64,000 bases of DNA from Chitinophagales bacterium (GCA_023957235.1 JAMLHI010000004.1:139422-203421), one strand, 5' to 3'; shown: positions 17,538 to 27,462, counted from the stretch's first letter. Numbers and translations: made by a program. The notes: generated by a model from the letters alone, not told the origin.

Positions 17538-17990
17538 ATGATGAAAGATATAATAAAATTTATACTGGGTGCATTCCTTGTTTTAAGTATTTTTTCTGTA
17601 GATGCAAAACCCAAAAAGGAGTTGAATCTTCCAGAAAAACTCAATCAGAAGATTGAAAAGAAGATAGATAATGTCAGTAAGGATATGGCTAATGAGCTAG
17701 GACTTTCTGAAAGACAAACTCGGAAAGTATATGATATAAAATTGCTCGAAGCTAGGGAAATTGAAGCTTTGAGGTTGAATAAATCTAAATCTCAGAAGGA
17801 AATTTCTAATGGGACGATTTTGATTAAGAATGATACTGAAAAGAAAGTAGAAAAAGTATTGAAGAAAAAGCAAAAACCTTTATGGGAAGCTAAAAAATCT
17901 GATTTTGAATATAATCAGGGATTGTTAGAAAAGTTAAAAGATTTATATCATAAAACTAAGGAAGAATTAAAGAAACAATTGAGGGAATAA
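17538..17990 (+). CDS. Small secreted lysine-rich helical protein
   Basis: The protein starts at MMKDIIKFILGAFLVLSIFSV (150 residues) with a signal peptide ending in VDA. A reading frame running back into the flavoprotein gene lacks this feature. The mature part is nearly all charged helix (KKVEKVLKKKQKPLWEAKK, LKDLYHKTKEELKKQLRE) with heptad-like spacing. It resembles small periplasmic coiled-coil proteins of the Spy/CpxP type only in general character, so no function is assigned. Confidence 0.75.
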   Translation: MMKDIIKFILGAFLVLSIFSVDAKPKKELNLPEKLNQKIEKKIDNVSKDMANELGLSERQTRKVYDIKLLEAREIEALRLNKSKSQKEISNGTILIKNDTEKKVEKVLKKKQKPLWEAKKSDFEYNQGLLEKLKDLYHKTKEELKKQLRE

Positions 17991-18009
17991 GAAGTTAAAT
18001 CTCAATAAT

Positions 18010-19734
18010 TTATTGAATACCAAGTCTTTCTAAGATATTTTGTAAAATATCTAGCAATGGGCATCCTTCATAAATGCTTAAATCAACCGCATAGCTGTCA
18101 TTTTTACCTGCAATAATTGTGATGATATTTTTTCCACTTAGCATTTTTAAAGCATCAGGGATAAATGTTTCCCAACTTTCATTATCACTACAGAAAACGA
18201 CAATTTCAGGTTGTTCAAGGCGTATTTCTTCTATGGTTTGGTCCCAACTATTGGGATTCTGATTGCTGATGGAGATGATTCCAGCAGTTGCTAAAAAATT
18301 GAATGCATAAGTAGATCTTGCTTTCCGCATATTCAGTTGACCATGTTCCCATAAAAATGCTTTAGGAAGTTGGCCGCTTTCATTTTTATATTTTTGAACT
18401 CGAATTCTCAATTTTTCAAAGGGCTCGGATAGCCTAAACGCCTGTAAAATCTTAGAATTTAAAGTTTCCGAATTGAGCTCCTTTAATTTAGAAATATCAT
18501 CTTTCAAATTAGGAAATTGATTAGCACCTAATAGGACGATATTTCTGTTAGAAACTTGCTGTATGAGATTTTGTTTGTGTTTGAAAATAAAGAATTCAGG
18601 TATGGATTTACCTAAAAATGAAGCAATGTATCCTTGATGTTTTTCAATAGACAAAAATACGTTCCAAGAAGGCTTTTTTAAATCATTAATTAATTGTTCG
18701 ACATAATAGCTACCAGATGTTGGATCCAATTGTTTTTCAAAATAGCTTTCTTCTATGAGTAGATGCTGAATATTTCGAGAGATTCTATGGCTGAAACTAT
18801 TTCCTTCAATTGAGTCATAAGGATGTAACATCACAGCGTCTGCACCTCCTAAAATTGCACTCATCGCTTCTGTGGTCAATCTTAGAATATTGGTTTCGAT
18901 ATCTAGATGGCTTCTGTAAATATCTGCTGACTCAGCAAGAATAGTAATTTCTCCGCCATTGTATTGGTTGATAATGGTTTGAGCAAGAATTCGAATGGTT
19001 TTTATTTTGGCAATTTCAAAAAAGAAATTAGGTCCAATTGCTGTTTTGATTTGAATAGCTCCGATAGCGTCTGAGCTAATACCATTCAATTGGAGATGGT
19101 GAAGGTTTTCTTGTAAGGCAGCCAAAATAAAAGCAATCTCATCAATATAATGACCACCTGCATTTTTATAAATTGAGCCATCTATAGTGAGGATGCCCCA
19201 TTGAGCTTGGATTTGATTTCTAAATTTTGCCCAATCAATAAGGGAATCTCCGTCATATTCAGTGCTCAGACCAGAATGTAATTTGGATAGTGGATGAATA
19301 CCTAAATGCGATTTGGAGGTTTTGTTTTGCTGCCAAAAGATTTTGTGATCGTCATTCCATTGCATATTTTCAAACGAAATATTAGCATAGTCTAATTGAA
19401 TTTCTTTACTTAGTTCATGGATATTAACTTCGGTTTTTGAATCAGCAATAAAATGTATTTGTGTAGCTCCACCAATTAAATTTTCTAATGCCAATTGATT
19501 GGCATCTTTTGAAACATGGACAGGTGCTACAATTTGCCATTGCGTTTGATGGCGATAGGCTCCAGAAGTAGGTCTTTCTATTTGAGAGTATATTGGTTGT
19601 ATATTCACATTTTCAGGACTTGTCCAGATTAATGTTTTATCATAATCTTTTCCTTTTAAATCTTGAATGATTTTATTCTTCCAGTCTTCTTCTGTCAGTT
19701 CTCCAAATCGAGCAAATAAACCTTGGTTGGGCAT
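18010..19734 (-). CDS. mutA: Methylmalonyl-CoA mutase small (beta) subunit
   Basis: The 574-residue protein (start MPNQGLFARFGELTEEDWK at 19734) has the mutase-type TIM barrel followed by a degenerate C-terminal domain. Seen segments are RPTSGAYRHQ, RNIVLLGANQFPN and DPTSGSYYVEQLINDL. The B12-binding DxHxxG motif is absent, as expected for the non-catalytic MutA partner of the alpha2/beta2 or alpha/beta enzyme, which isomerises methylmalonyl-CoA and succinyl-CoA. The catalytic mutB is usually adjacent but is not in this window. A divergent TonB receptor gene lies next to it. Confidence 0.88.
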   Translation of the reverse strand: MPNQGLFARFGELTEEDWKNKIIQDLKGKDYDKTLIWTSPENVNIQPIYSQIERPTSGAYRHQTQWQIVAPVHVSKDANQLALENLIGGATQIHFIADSKTEVNIHELSKEIQLDYANISFENMQWNDDHKIFWQQNKTSKSHLGIHPLSKLHSGLSTEYDGDSLIDWAKFRNQIQAQWGILTIDGSIYKNAGGHYIDEIAFILAALQENLHHLQLNGISSDAIGAIQIKTAIGPNFFFEIAKIKTIRILAQTIINQYNGGEITILAESADIYRSHLDIETNILRLTTEAMSAILGGADAVMLHPYDSIEGNSFSHRISRNIQHLLIEESYFEKQLDPTSGSYYVEQLINDLKKPSWNVFLSIEKHQGYIASFLGKSIPEFFIFKHKQNLIQQVSNRNIVLLGANQFPNLKDDISKLKELNSETLNSKILQAFRLSEPFEKLRIRVQKYKNESGQLPKAFLWEHGQLNMRKARSTYAFNFLATAGIISISNQNPNSWDQTIEEIRLEQPEIVVFCSDNESWETFIPDALKMLSGKNIITIIAGKNDSYAVDLSIYEGCPLLDILQNILERLGIQ

Positions 19735-19914
19735 ATTGCAAATATAGGAAAATAGAACCATTGTGTAAAAGTTGATTTTATTTGATATAAGACAAATAAT
19801 CTAAAGGATTGTGCAGAAATACAGACATGTTACGTTGTTTCTTCAATTATTAATATATCGTTAATTCCTTTGTAATTCAATAATATTAGGCACTTTAGAG
19901 ATAATTTTAATATT

Positions 19915-22281
19915 GTGAGATTTTTTTTAAGATATATATTTTTTATTGCCCTGTTTATCAATGGCAATATGAAAATTGGGGCTCAAGAACAGAAATTTAC
20001 TGTTAGTGGATATGTATATGATGCTAGTAATGGAGAATCATTGATAGGAGCCAGTGTGTATGTTACCCATTCCGATGGAAGAAAGACAGGAGCAGCTACT
20101 AATGTTTATGGATTTTATTCTATCCAACTAAATGAAGGCAATTACGAATTAGTGTATTCTTATGTAGGCTTTGCTACTCAAATAGTGAAGATAAATTTGA
20201 AGTCCAATTTAAAACAGAATGTTCATCTTATAGAAGGTCAGGAATTGTCTGAAGTCGTTGTTACTGCTGAAAGAAAGGACGAAAACGTAAAAAGTACCGA
20301 TATGGGCAAAGTTGAAATGGGTATTGAAATGATAAAATCTATTCCAGCGTTGATGGGTGAAGTGGATGTGATTAAAGCAATTCAACTGTTGCCAGGGGTG
20401 CAAGCAGCAGGTGAAGGAAATTCAGGAATCTATGTTAGAGGAGGAGGTCCAGATCAGAATTTAGTACTTCTTGACGATGCTATTGTTTACAATCCAGGGC
20501 ATATGTTTGGTTTTTTCTCAGTGTTTAATCCCGATGCTGTCAAAGGAGCTTCGTTGACGAAAGGGGGAATGCCAGCTTCTTATGGAGGTCGTATATCTTC
20601 AGTGATTGATGTTTCCATGAAAGAAGGAAATAATAAAAGATTCCAGATGGATGGTGGTATTGGGCTGATTAGTTCAAGGCTGACGCTTCAAGGGCCTATA
20701 CAAAAAGATAAAAGCTCATTTTTAATTGCTGCCAGACGAACTTATGCATTTGATATAGCACAACCGATATTAAAGAAAACAGATTTTGGTGGGACAAATT
20801 ATAATTTTTATGACCTTAACTTGAAAGCTAACTATACCTTTTCTGACAAAGATAGAATCTTTCTAAGTGGATATTTTGGTCGGGATGTTTTTATTTATAA
20901 TAATGCAGTCAATAAGACGAATGTCCGTATGCCATGGGGGAATGCTACTACAACTTTGAGATGGAACCATTTATTTAGTGACAAACTGTTTATGAATACC
21001 ACATTAGTATTTAATGATTATCAATTTTCATTTACAGCAAGACAACTCGAGTTTCAGATGTTGGTGAAGTCGGGTGTAAGAGATTTTAATGCAAAAATTG
21101 ATTTAGATCATTATGCTTCTTCCAAACATAAATTGAAATACGGCTATAATTATACTTATCATATTTTTACTCCGAATACAGGGTCGATGAACTCTGGAGA
21201 TACTGATTTTAAGATTGACGAAGGCAAAAAATATGCTCATGAAATGGCGTGGTATGTGCAGGATGATTGGGATATCAATGATAGATTCAGATTGAGCACC
21301 GGTTTTAGATTAAGTATGTTTCAACAAGTGGGACCCTATAAATATTTGCCTGATGGAGCGTATGGCAAAGATTCTGTCTTATATAAAAGGGGAGAAGCTG
21401 TAAAAACGTGGTGGGGACCAGAGCCAAGGATAGCAATGCGTTATGCCATTAATGGAAAGCAATCTATAAAAGCTGGATTTTCAATGAATTATCAATATGT
21501 GCATTTAGTATCTAGTTCCAATAGTACATTGCCAACTGATATGTGGGTGCCTAGTTCAAAATGGGTGGAACCTCAATGGGGGCTACAATATTCTCTGGGC
21601 TATTTCAGAAATTTTAAAGATAATGACTATGAGTTATCTGCTGAAATTTATTATAAAGACATGAAAAATCAGATTGAATTTTCAGAAAGTTTTTATAAAG
21701 AATTGAATGAAGAAATTGAAATGGGCTATGTGTTTGGTAGAGGCTATTCTTATGGAATGGAATTATTTGCCAAAAAATCCAAAGGAAAATTCAATGGATG
21801 GCTTGGTTATACTCTTTCTTATACTTGGAGAAAATTTGATATGCTCAATCAAGGAAATAAATTCCCTGCTCGTTATGATAGAAGGCATGATATTTCAGTG
21901 AATTTGGTTTATGAAATTAATAAGAAATTGAGCCTCGGAGGTACATGGGTTTATGCTACTGGTAATGCATTTACACTCCCAATAGAAAAATATATTGTTG
22001 ATTTTATGTTGATTACGGGATATGGTGACAGAAATGCATATCGCATTCCCGCATTTCATCGCATGGATTTATCTTTGACTTATGTCCCCAATAAAAATCC
22101 GAATAAAAGATTTAAATCAGAGTATAATTTTTCTATTTATAATGTCTATAATAGGAAGAATACGTATTTTATTTATTACAAAACAGAAGGCAATTTATTA
22201 TTGGGCAATCTGACTACCAAAGCAGTGAGCGTGTCTTTATTTCCTATTATACCTTCTTTTACTTGGAATTTTAAATTTTAA
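19915..22281 (+). CDS. TonB-dependent receptor with N-terminal carboxypeptidase-regulatory domain (GTG start)
   Basis: The 788-residue outer-membrane protein starts at GTG with a signal peptide (YIFFIALFINGNMKIGAQ). It then has a CarboxypepD_reg-like domain at about residues 27-110 (TVSGYVYDASNGESLIGASV), a plug domain at about 125-235 (DVIKAIQLLPGVQAAGEGNS, VRGGGPDQNLVLLDDA, SVIDVSMKEG) and a beta-barrel to the C-terminal IPSFTWNFKF. It should import a substrate with TonB energy. The following DUF4249 gene starts 7 bp after its stop and forms the usual receptor-lipoprotein pair. The substrate is unknown. Confidence 0.92.
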   Translation: MRFFLRYIFFIALFINGNMKIGAQEQKFTVSGYVYDASNGESLIGASVYVTHSDGRKTGAATNVYGFYSIQLNEGNYELVYSYVGFATQIVKINLKSNLKQNVHLIEGQELSEVVVTAERKDENVKSTDMGKVEMGIEMIKSIPALMGEVDVIKAIQLLPGVQAAGEGNSGIYVRGGGPDQNLVLLDDAIVYNPGHMFGFFSVFNPDAVKGASLTKGGMPASYGGRISSVIDVSMKEGNNKRFQMDGGIGLISSRLTLQGPIQKDKSSFLIAARRTYAFDIAQPILKKTDFGGTNYNFYDLNLKANYTFSDKDRIFLSGYFGRDVFIYNNAVNKTNVRMPWGNATTTLRWNHLFSDKLFMNTTLVFNDYQFSFTARQLEFQMLVKSGVRDFNAKIDLDHYASSKHKLKYGYNYTYHIFTPNTGSMNSGDTDFKIDEGKKYAHEMAWYVQDDWDINDRFRLSTGFRLSMFQQVGPYKYLPDGAYGKDSVLYKRGEAVKTWWGPEPRIAMRYAINGKQSIKAGFSMNYQYVHLVSSSNSTLPTDMWVPSSKWVEPQWGLQYSLGYFRNFKDNDYELSAEIYYKDMKNQIEFSESFYKELNEEIEMGYVFGRGYSYGMELFAKKSKGKFNGWLGYTLSYTWRKFDMLNQGNKFPARYDRRHDISVNLVYEINKKLSLGGTWVYATGNAFTLPIEKYIVDFMLITGYGDRNAYRIPAFHRMDLSLTYVPNKNPNKRFKSEYNFSIYNVYNRKNTYFIYYKTEGNLLLGNLTTKAVSVSLFPIIPSFTWNFKF

Positions 22282-22287
22282 TGGGTC

Positions 22288-23235
22288 ATGTGTTTTAAGA
22301 ATTTATTGATAGTAGCATTTACAATTTTGATGATTTCCTGTGAGAAAGAAATTGATGTCAAACTGCCTTCGCCTAAAGATCAGATTGTAGTTGAAGGTTA
22401 TATAGAAAATGATGTTCCACCTTATGTTTTTTTGACTAAAAACTCTGCTTATTTTGGAGATTTTGATGTGAATGATTTAGATAAGTATTTTGTTAAAGGG
22501 GCTAAAATTATTGTGAGTAGCGATTCAGATAGCATTGAATTGGTTGAATATTCTTCTGAATTGATCAACTTTTTGCCAGATGAAGAAAAGATGGCTTTGG
22601 CTCAATTTTTTGGTTTGCCTTTAGATTCAAATTTTAATATCCCCAAAATATCTGTTTATACAGTGCCATTAGAAAGTTCTTTTGTAGGAGAAATTGGTAA
22701 AAATTATCAATTAAGAATAGAAGTTGATAATAAAATCCTGACAGCTACGACCAATATCCCCAATCCTGTTGGGTTCTCCAAATTGTGGACGGAGCCACAT
22801 CCAAGTTCTCAATATGATTCCCTTGTGCAATTGAAGGGGCTCATTAGAGACCCAGATACTCTTGGGAATTTTTACAGATATTTTACACGTAGAAATAGTG
22901 AAGCTTTTACCAAGAACTATCCTTCTGTATTGGATGATTTAATGGGTAATGGCAAAGAGTTTGAAACTCAAGTACCATTGGGATATAATAGATTCAGTGA
23001 TGAAGAAATAGATTTTAATACATTTGGATTTTGGAATAAAAAGGACACTTGTTATGTGAAATTAGCAATGATTAGCAGAACACATTATGATTTTTGGCGA
23101 ACTTTGGAAAATGAATTGAGTAATCAAGGCAGTCCATTTGGCTCATATACTCGAATCCGTTCCAATATTAAAGGAGGTTTAGGAATTTGGGGAGGATATG
23201 GAAGTGTAACCTCAGTATATTATCCTATAGAATAA
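22288..23235 (+). CDS. DUF4249 lipoprotein, partner of the TonB receptor
   Basis: The 315-residue protein has a lipoprotein signal (LLIVAFTILMISC) and then EKEIDVKLPSPKDQIVVEGYIEND, the typical N-terminus of DUF4249 proteins. The remainder is beta-rich with FYRYFTRRNSEAF and ends GGYGSVTSVYYPIE. Genes of this family lie next to TonB-dependent receptors and are thought to be surface lipoproteins of the uptake complex. Here the two genes are 6 bp apart, so one operon is very likely. Confidence 0.85.
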   Translation: MCFKNLLIVAFTILMISCEKEIDVKLPSPKDQIVVEGYIENDVPPYVFLTKNSAYFGDFDVNDLDKYFVKGAKIIVSSDSDSIELVEYSSELINFLPDEEKMALAQFFGLPLDSNFNIPKISVYTVPLESSFVGEIGKNYQLRIEVDNKILTATTNIPNPVGFSKLWTEPHPSSQYDSLVQLKGLIRDPDTLGNFYRYFTRRNSEAFTKNYPSVLDDLMGNGKEFETQVPLGYNRFSDEEIDFNTFGFWNKKDTCYVKLAMISRTHYDFWRTLENELSNQGSPFGSYTRIRSNIKGGLGIWGGYGSVTSVYYPIE

Positions 23236-23378
23236 GTTGAGCTTTTTAAATTCTATCTCACGCTCTTGTAGAAGAGAAAATTCTATTGTAATCTGAAGAA
23301 TAATTTTGATTTACCATTTTCGCTTGTTGGCTGATTGATTGAAATTAATTAAATTGGATATTCAAATCCAAAAAAGGT

Positions 23379-23939
23379 ATGAAAAAAATATTGACTTCTA
23401 TATTGCTATTCAGTTGGTGCTTTCTGGCTTTTGCACAAGGAGTGTTAAAAGGAGGTACCTCTGATGCTCCAGTTGAAGTTAAAATTGAATTGGGTAATAA
23501 TGTATTGCCAGACAATTTGAATTTTATCCAATCTGTAACAATAGAACCAGGAACTGTTTTAGTTTTATTTGAGAAATATAGCAATGGGAAAACTTCAGGA
23601 AGGCACCGTTTGATTACAGCAAATGATTTGAAGTTGGATATAGGATTCAAATGTAAATTTGCCATCGCCTTTTCTAATCCTCAAAATTTGGTTGTGGGAT
23701 TTGAAGAAATAAATTTTTCTGGTAAATCGATGACTTTTAATATGGGTAGAAATGAAATCCCAGAAGGAATGAATATCAGTTCTATTTATGTGCCAGCTAG
23801 TAGAAATATAAAGCTATATATCATAGATCCTGCTTTATATCCTGAACAAGAAGTCGAACATAGGCCCATGGGAGCTGGTATTAGACCTTATATTGGTATA
23901 GATATGGCAAAGAAGGTTAAATATATATACGTAGAATAA
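23379..23939 (+). CDS. Secreted protein with beta/gamma-crystallin-like repeat
   Basis: The 186-residue protein has a signal peptide (SILLFSWCFLAFAQ). The mature part shows a segment like a beta/gamma-crystallin Greek-key motif: GFEEINFSGKSMTFNMGRNE then IPEGMNISSIYVPASRNIKL. This has the aromatic-x5-G and SS-x-x-VP features of that fold, and a less clear earlier half (LVLFEKYSNGKTSGRHRLIT) may be a second copy. If correct it may bind calcium, but that is inference. It stands alone, 143 bp after the DUF4249 gene. Confidence 0.65.
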   Translation: MKKILTSILLFSWCFLAFAQGVLKGGTSDAPVEVKIELGNNVLPDNLNFIQSVTIEPGTVLVLFEKYSNGKTSGRHRLITANDLKLDIGFKCKFAIAFSNPQNLVVGFEEINFSGKSMTFNMGRNEIPEGMNISSIYVPASRNIKLYIIDPALYPEQEVEHRPMGAGIRPYIGIDMAKKVKYIYVE

Positions 23940-23988
23940 AGATTTTTAGCTAGATATTTTAAAATTGATATCTTTGAAAGAAAAAATA

Positions 23989-24501
23989 ATGAACAAGCTG
24001 AAAGTAACATTTTCAATATTTTTATTAGCACTATTTATTTCTTCCATATCTTTCTATTCTTGTAAGAAAGAGAGTGCTGAATCATCCAAATCTGATTCCA
24101 CATGGTCTATAGATAATTATCAGTTTACAGCCAATAATAATGGAGGTATCCTTATTGTTTCTGATACTGGATCTTTGTTTGGAGCTACGGATAAGTCAAA
24201 AAATACAATTTTGATTTTATTCAAAAACTCTCCTCAGCCTGGTGTTTATCAAGTAGTCAATTCTCTGACTAAGACAAGTTCGGCTATGTATAATAATGAT
24301 GACTGTTCAATGATGATTACTAATAAAGCAGTGAATAATTCAGTGTTTTTATCCATTTTAGATAGTGCTGGTGTCGTAAATATTTCTAAAGAGGGAAGTA
24401 AATTGAAGGCAGTATTTTCAAATGTTAAATTAGGGATTGTAGATAAAGTAAGTGCCAGTATAGTTCCTGCCTATGCTTCTGGAGTAATTGTTGAAAAATA
24501 A
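23989..24501 (+). CDS. Lipoprotein of unknown function
   Basis: The start at 23989 (MNKLKVTFSIFLLALFISSI) gives a 170-residue protein with a lipoprotein signal whose lipobox is SFYSC followed by KKESAESSK. An in-frame ATG at 23965 would add eight residues before the signal. The mature domain is small and beta-rich (GGILIVSDTGSLFGATD, NTILILFKNSPQPGVYQVV). No family was recognised. It lies close to the crystallin-like gene on the same strand, but a 49-bp gap leaves co-transcription open. Confidence 0.75.
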   Translation: MNKLKVTFSIFLLALFISSISFYSCKKESAESSKSDSTWSIDNYQFTANNNGGILIVSDTGSLFGATDKSKNTILILFKNSPQPGVYQVVNSLTKTSSAMYNNDDCSMMITNKAVNNSVFLSILDSAGVVNISKEGSKLKAVFSNVKLGIVDKVSASIVPAYASGVIVEK

Positions 24502-24658
24502 ACAGACTCTTCTTGTAATGGATTTCAATGGACTTGTCTCTTTATCATTTTACAATTGAATCCTTTTAGTTTGAAATTATTTTCCCCACATATTTTGGTT
24601 TGAATTAATTTTAGTTCAAGACGCTATCAATAAAATATGACTTTGTTTTTAATTATTA

Positions 24659-24675
24659 TTTAGAATTGTTCTAAA
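24659..24675. promoter_or_regulatory. Inverted repeat upstream of nuoA
   Basis: TTTAGAA and TTCTAAA flank TTG as a perfect 7-bp inverted repeat, and a second one (TTGAAA, AATAC, TTTCAA) lies at 24700-24716. Both are in the 269-bp gap before nuoA and upstream of its -7 box. They may be operators, but AT-rich sequence makes chance occurrence quite possible. Confidence 0.25.
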
Positions 24676-24744
24676 AATAAGACATTGCTGTCTGAATTGT
24701 TGAAAAATACTTTCAATAACTTAATTTTTTAGTTGTTTAATAGC

Positions 24745-24752
24745 TACCTTTG
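24745..24752 (+). promoter_or_regulatory. -7 box TACCTTTG of the nuo operon
   Basis: TACCTTTG is an exact TAnnTTTG match 18 bp before the nuoA ATG. It predicts a short leader for the nuoA-N transcript. No clear -33 box was found at the expected distance. Confidence 0.6.
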
Positions 24753-24770
24753 TGGCGATTTTGATTTGTT

Positions 24771-25133
24771 ATGAATGATACTATCAATTATTTACCAATA
24801 GTCATTCAATTTGTTGTTGCTTTTGGTTTTGTTTTTTCGACACTATTACTCGCTGGATTAGTAGGTCCCAAGACGGGAGGTGTTGTTAAAGATTTAAATT
24901 TTGAATGTGGGGTAGAGTCAATGGGTAATGCCCGAGCTCCTTTTTCTGTTAAGTTTTTCCTTGTGGCGATACTTTTTGTTATCTTTGATATTGAAGTAAT
25001 TTTCATGTATCCCTGGGCAGTTAGTTTCAAGGAAATGGGATGGATAGGTTTAGTGAAAATGTGTTTTTTCTTAGGCTCTTTACTTCTTGGATTTTTTTAT
25101 GTTATTAAAAAGGGAGGATTGGACTGGGATTAA
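24771..25133 (+). CDS. nuoA: NADH-quinone oxidoreductase subunit A
   Basis: NuoA is a small membrane subunit of complex I close to the quinone site. The 120-residue protein has three hydrophobic segments and the family motif FECGVESMGNARAPFSVKFF, with the conserved Cys and Glu, followed by AILFVIFDIEVIFMYPWA. It is the first gene of a 14-gene nuo operon, preceded by a TAnnTTTG promoter box. Confidence 0.96.
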   Translation: MNDTINYLPIVIQFVVAFGFVFSTLLLAGLVGPKTGGVVKDLNFECGVESMGNARAPFSVKFFLVAILFVIFDIEVIFMYPWAVSFKEMGWIGLVKMCFFLGSLLLGFFYVIKKGGLDWD

Positions 25134-25166
25134 TTCTTTTGTTCAATCTTCATTAAACAATCAGTC

Positions 25167-25724
25167 ATGTCAACAAAAGATACAATCACCTTAGATGGAA
25201 TACCTCAACAAGCTCAGGGTCAGGGATTTTTTCTGACTTCTTTGGATGAACTTGTTGGTATGGGTCGCAAAAACTCATTATGGCCTTTGCCATTTGCTAC
25301 TTCATGTTGCGGGATAGAGTTTATGGCTACTATGGCTTCACATTATGATTTGGCACAATTTGGTTCTGAGAGAATGTCTTTTTCTCCTCGACAGGCAGAT
25401 ATGCTGATGGTAATGGGTACTATTGCAAAAAAAATGGGGCCTATACTTCGCCAAGTTTACACACAAATGGCTGAACCTAAATGGGTGATAGCAGTGGGTG
25501 CTTGTGCGACAAGTGGGGGAATTTTTGATTCTTATAGTGTATTACAGGGTATAGATAAAATCCTACCTGTAGATGTATATGTTCCCGGATGTCCTCCTAG
25601 ACCAGAACAGATATTGGAAGGAATAGATAAGTTAAGAGAACTAGTTCATAATGAACCACTTAGAAGAAGAAATTCTCCAGAATATCAACAGTTGTTAAAA
25701 TCTTACGGAATCGATATAAAATAA
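25167..25724 (+). CDS. nuoB: NADH-quinone oxidoreductase subunit B
   Basis: NuoB holds the terminal 4Fe-4S cluster N2, which passes electrons to quinone. The 185-residue protein shows its ligands in [14 protein letters not shown] (the tandem Cys pair), [14 protein letters not shown] and [15 protein letters not shown]. The length is normal and it lies 33 bp after nuoA. Confidence 0.97.
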   Translation: MSTKDTITLDGIPQQAQGQGFFLTSLDELVGMGRKNSLWPLPFATSCCGIEFMATMASHYDLAQFGSERMSFSPRQADMLMVMGTIAKKMGPILRQVYTQMAEPKWVIAVGACATSGGIFDSYSVLQGIDKILPVDVYVPGCPPRPEQILEGIDKLRELVHNEPLRRRNSPEYQQLLKSYGIDIK

Positions 25725-25729
25725 TAGCT

Positions 25730-26239
25730 TTGGATAAACAAGAAGTAATCGATCAACTTAGCCAACGCTTTGAAGGACATATAGGTAACTTAGAAGAAAC
25801 TTGTGGCCTCACTACAATTCAAGTTCGTAGAGCATATATTTTTGAAGTGATTAAATTTTTGAAAGAAGATTTGTCATTCAATTTTTTAACTGATTTATGT
25901 GCAGTTCATTTTCCTGATAATGATGAGGAAATGCGCTTTGCCATGGTGTATCACATTCATAATCTCTTTGAGAATTTGAGATTGAGATTGAGAGTGTTTT
26001 TACCTGAAAGCGATTTGACTATTGATAGTATGACGCCTTTATTTGCAAGTGCTAATTGGCAAGAAAGAGAAACTTATGACTTTTTTGGAGTGATATTTAA
26101 TGGTCATCCCAATCTTGTCAGAATAATGAATATGGATGAAATGGAGGTGTTTCCAATGAGAAAGGAGTTTCCTATGGAAGATGCAGGTCGTGTCGATAAA
26201 GATGACAGATTCTTTGGTAGAACAATTCACAACGAATAA
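25730..26239 (+). CDS. nuoC: NADH-quinone oxidoreductase subunit C (TTG start)
   Basis: NuoC is a peripheral-arm subunit near the quinone module. The 169-residue protein begins at TTG five bases after nuoB and carries the 30-kDa-subunit signature YHIHNLFENLRLRLRVFL and ETYDFFGVIFNGHPNLVRIM, then KEFPMEDAGRVDKDD. It is separate from NuoD, unlike the fused NuoCD of E. coli. Confidence 0.94.
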   Translation: MDKQEVIDQLSQRFEGHIGNLEETCGLTTIQVRRAYIFEVIKFLKEDLSFNFLTDLCAVHFPDNDEEMRFAMVYHIHNLFENLRLRLRVFLPESDLTIDSMTPLFASANWQERETYDFFGVIFNGHPNLVRIMNMDEMEVFPMRKEFPMEDAGRVDKDDRFFGRTIHNE

Positions 26240-26241
26240 TT

Positions 26242-27459
26242 ATGTCTGTTAAGAGATTTGAAGAATATATCAAAAAACACTCGAATGACCCGGAACACGA
26301 GTTGCAGGTGTTAAATTTAGGTCCTACTCATCCATCTACTCATGGTATTTTTCAGAATATTTTACTCATGGATGGAGAAACTATTTTGGATTCTGAACCT
26401 ACTGTAGGTTATATTCATAGGGCTTTTGAAAAGATTGCCGAACACAGACCCTATAATCAGATTACTCCTCTTACTGATAGAATGAATTATTGTTCTGCGC
26501 CTATCAATAATATTGGATATCTCATGACAGTCGAAAAGTTGGTGGGTTTAGATATTCCTAAACGTGCTCAGTATATCCGTGTCATCATGATGGAATTGGC
26601 CCGAATAACAGATCATTTGATTTGTAATTCAGTATTGGGAGTGGATACAGGTGCCCTTACAGGATTTTTATATGTGTTTCAATTGCGTGAAAAAGTCTAT
26701 GATATCTATGAACAGATATGTGGTGCACGTCTGACGACTAATATGGGAAGAATTGGAGGAATGGAAAGAGATTTATCTCCAAAAGCCATAGAGATGATTT
26801 ATGATGTCTTGAAAGATATGAAAAAGACATTCGGTGAATTTGAAACCTTAATGAATCGTAACAGAATCTTGATGGATAGGACGATTAATGTCGGTGGTAT
26901 CAGTGCTGAGAGAGCATTAAGCTATGGCTTCTCAGGACCTAATCTTCGTGCAGCAGGAGTTGATTATGATGTCCGTTTGATGAATCCATATTCATCTTAT
27001 GAAGATTTTGATTTTAAAGTGCCAGTAGGGAGTTCGGGAGACTGCTATGACAGATATTGCGTACGTCAGGCAGAAATATGGGAAAGTATTTCTATCATAG
27101 AGCAAGCATTGAAAAATTTACCTGATGGTGATTTCCATGCAGATGCTCCTGATTTTTATCTTCCTCCCAAACAAGAAGTATATAATGTCATGGAAGGATT
27201 GATTTATCATTTCAAGATAGTCATGGGCGAATTGCCTGTGCCTGTCGGTGAAGTGTATCATTCAGTAGAGGGTGGAAATGGCGAATTGGGCTTTTATCTG
27301 ATCAGTGATGGAGGACGTTCTCCTTTCAGATTGCATTTCAGAAGACCATGTTTCATTTATTATCAGGCTTTTGCAGAGATGATTAAAGGAAGTATGCTTT
27401 CTGATGCTATTGCTACAATGAGTAGTTTAAATGTTATTGCTGGTGAATTGGATGCTTAA
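26242..27459 (+). CDS. nuoD: NADH-quinone oxidoreductase subunit D
   Basis: NuoD forms the quinone-binding cavity together with NuoB. The 405-residue protein has the 49-kDa-subunit motifs LNLGPTHPSTHGIFQNIL, with the conserved His pair, EPTVGYIHRAFEKIAEHR, NNIGYLMTVEKLVGLDIP and YHSVEGGNGELGFYLISDGG, and ends SLNVIAGELDA. It starts 2 bp after nuoC. Confidence 0.97.
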   Translation: MSVKRFEEYIKKHSNDPEHELQVLNLGPTHPSTHGIFQNILLMDGETILDSEPTVGYIHRAFEKIAEHRPYNQITPLTDRMNYCSAPINNIGYLMTVEKLVGLDIPKRAQYIRVIMMELARITDHLICNSVLGVDTGALTGFLYVFQLREKVYDIYEQICGARLTTNMGRIGGMERDLSPKAIEMIYDVLKDMKKTFGEFETLMNRNRILMDRTINVGGISAERALSYGFSGPNLRAAGVDYDVRLMNPYSSYEDFDFKVPVGSSGDCYDRYCVRQAEIWESISIIEQALKNLPDGDFHADAPDFYLPPKQEVYNVMEGLIYHFKIVMGELPVPVGEVYHSVEGGNGELGFYLISDGGRSPFRLHFRRPCFIYYQAFAEMIKGSMLSDAIATMSSLNVIAGELDA

Positions 27460-27462
27460 AAG

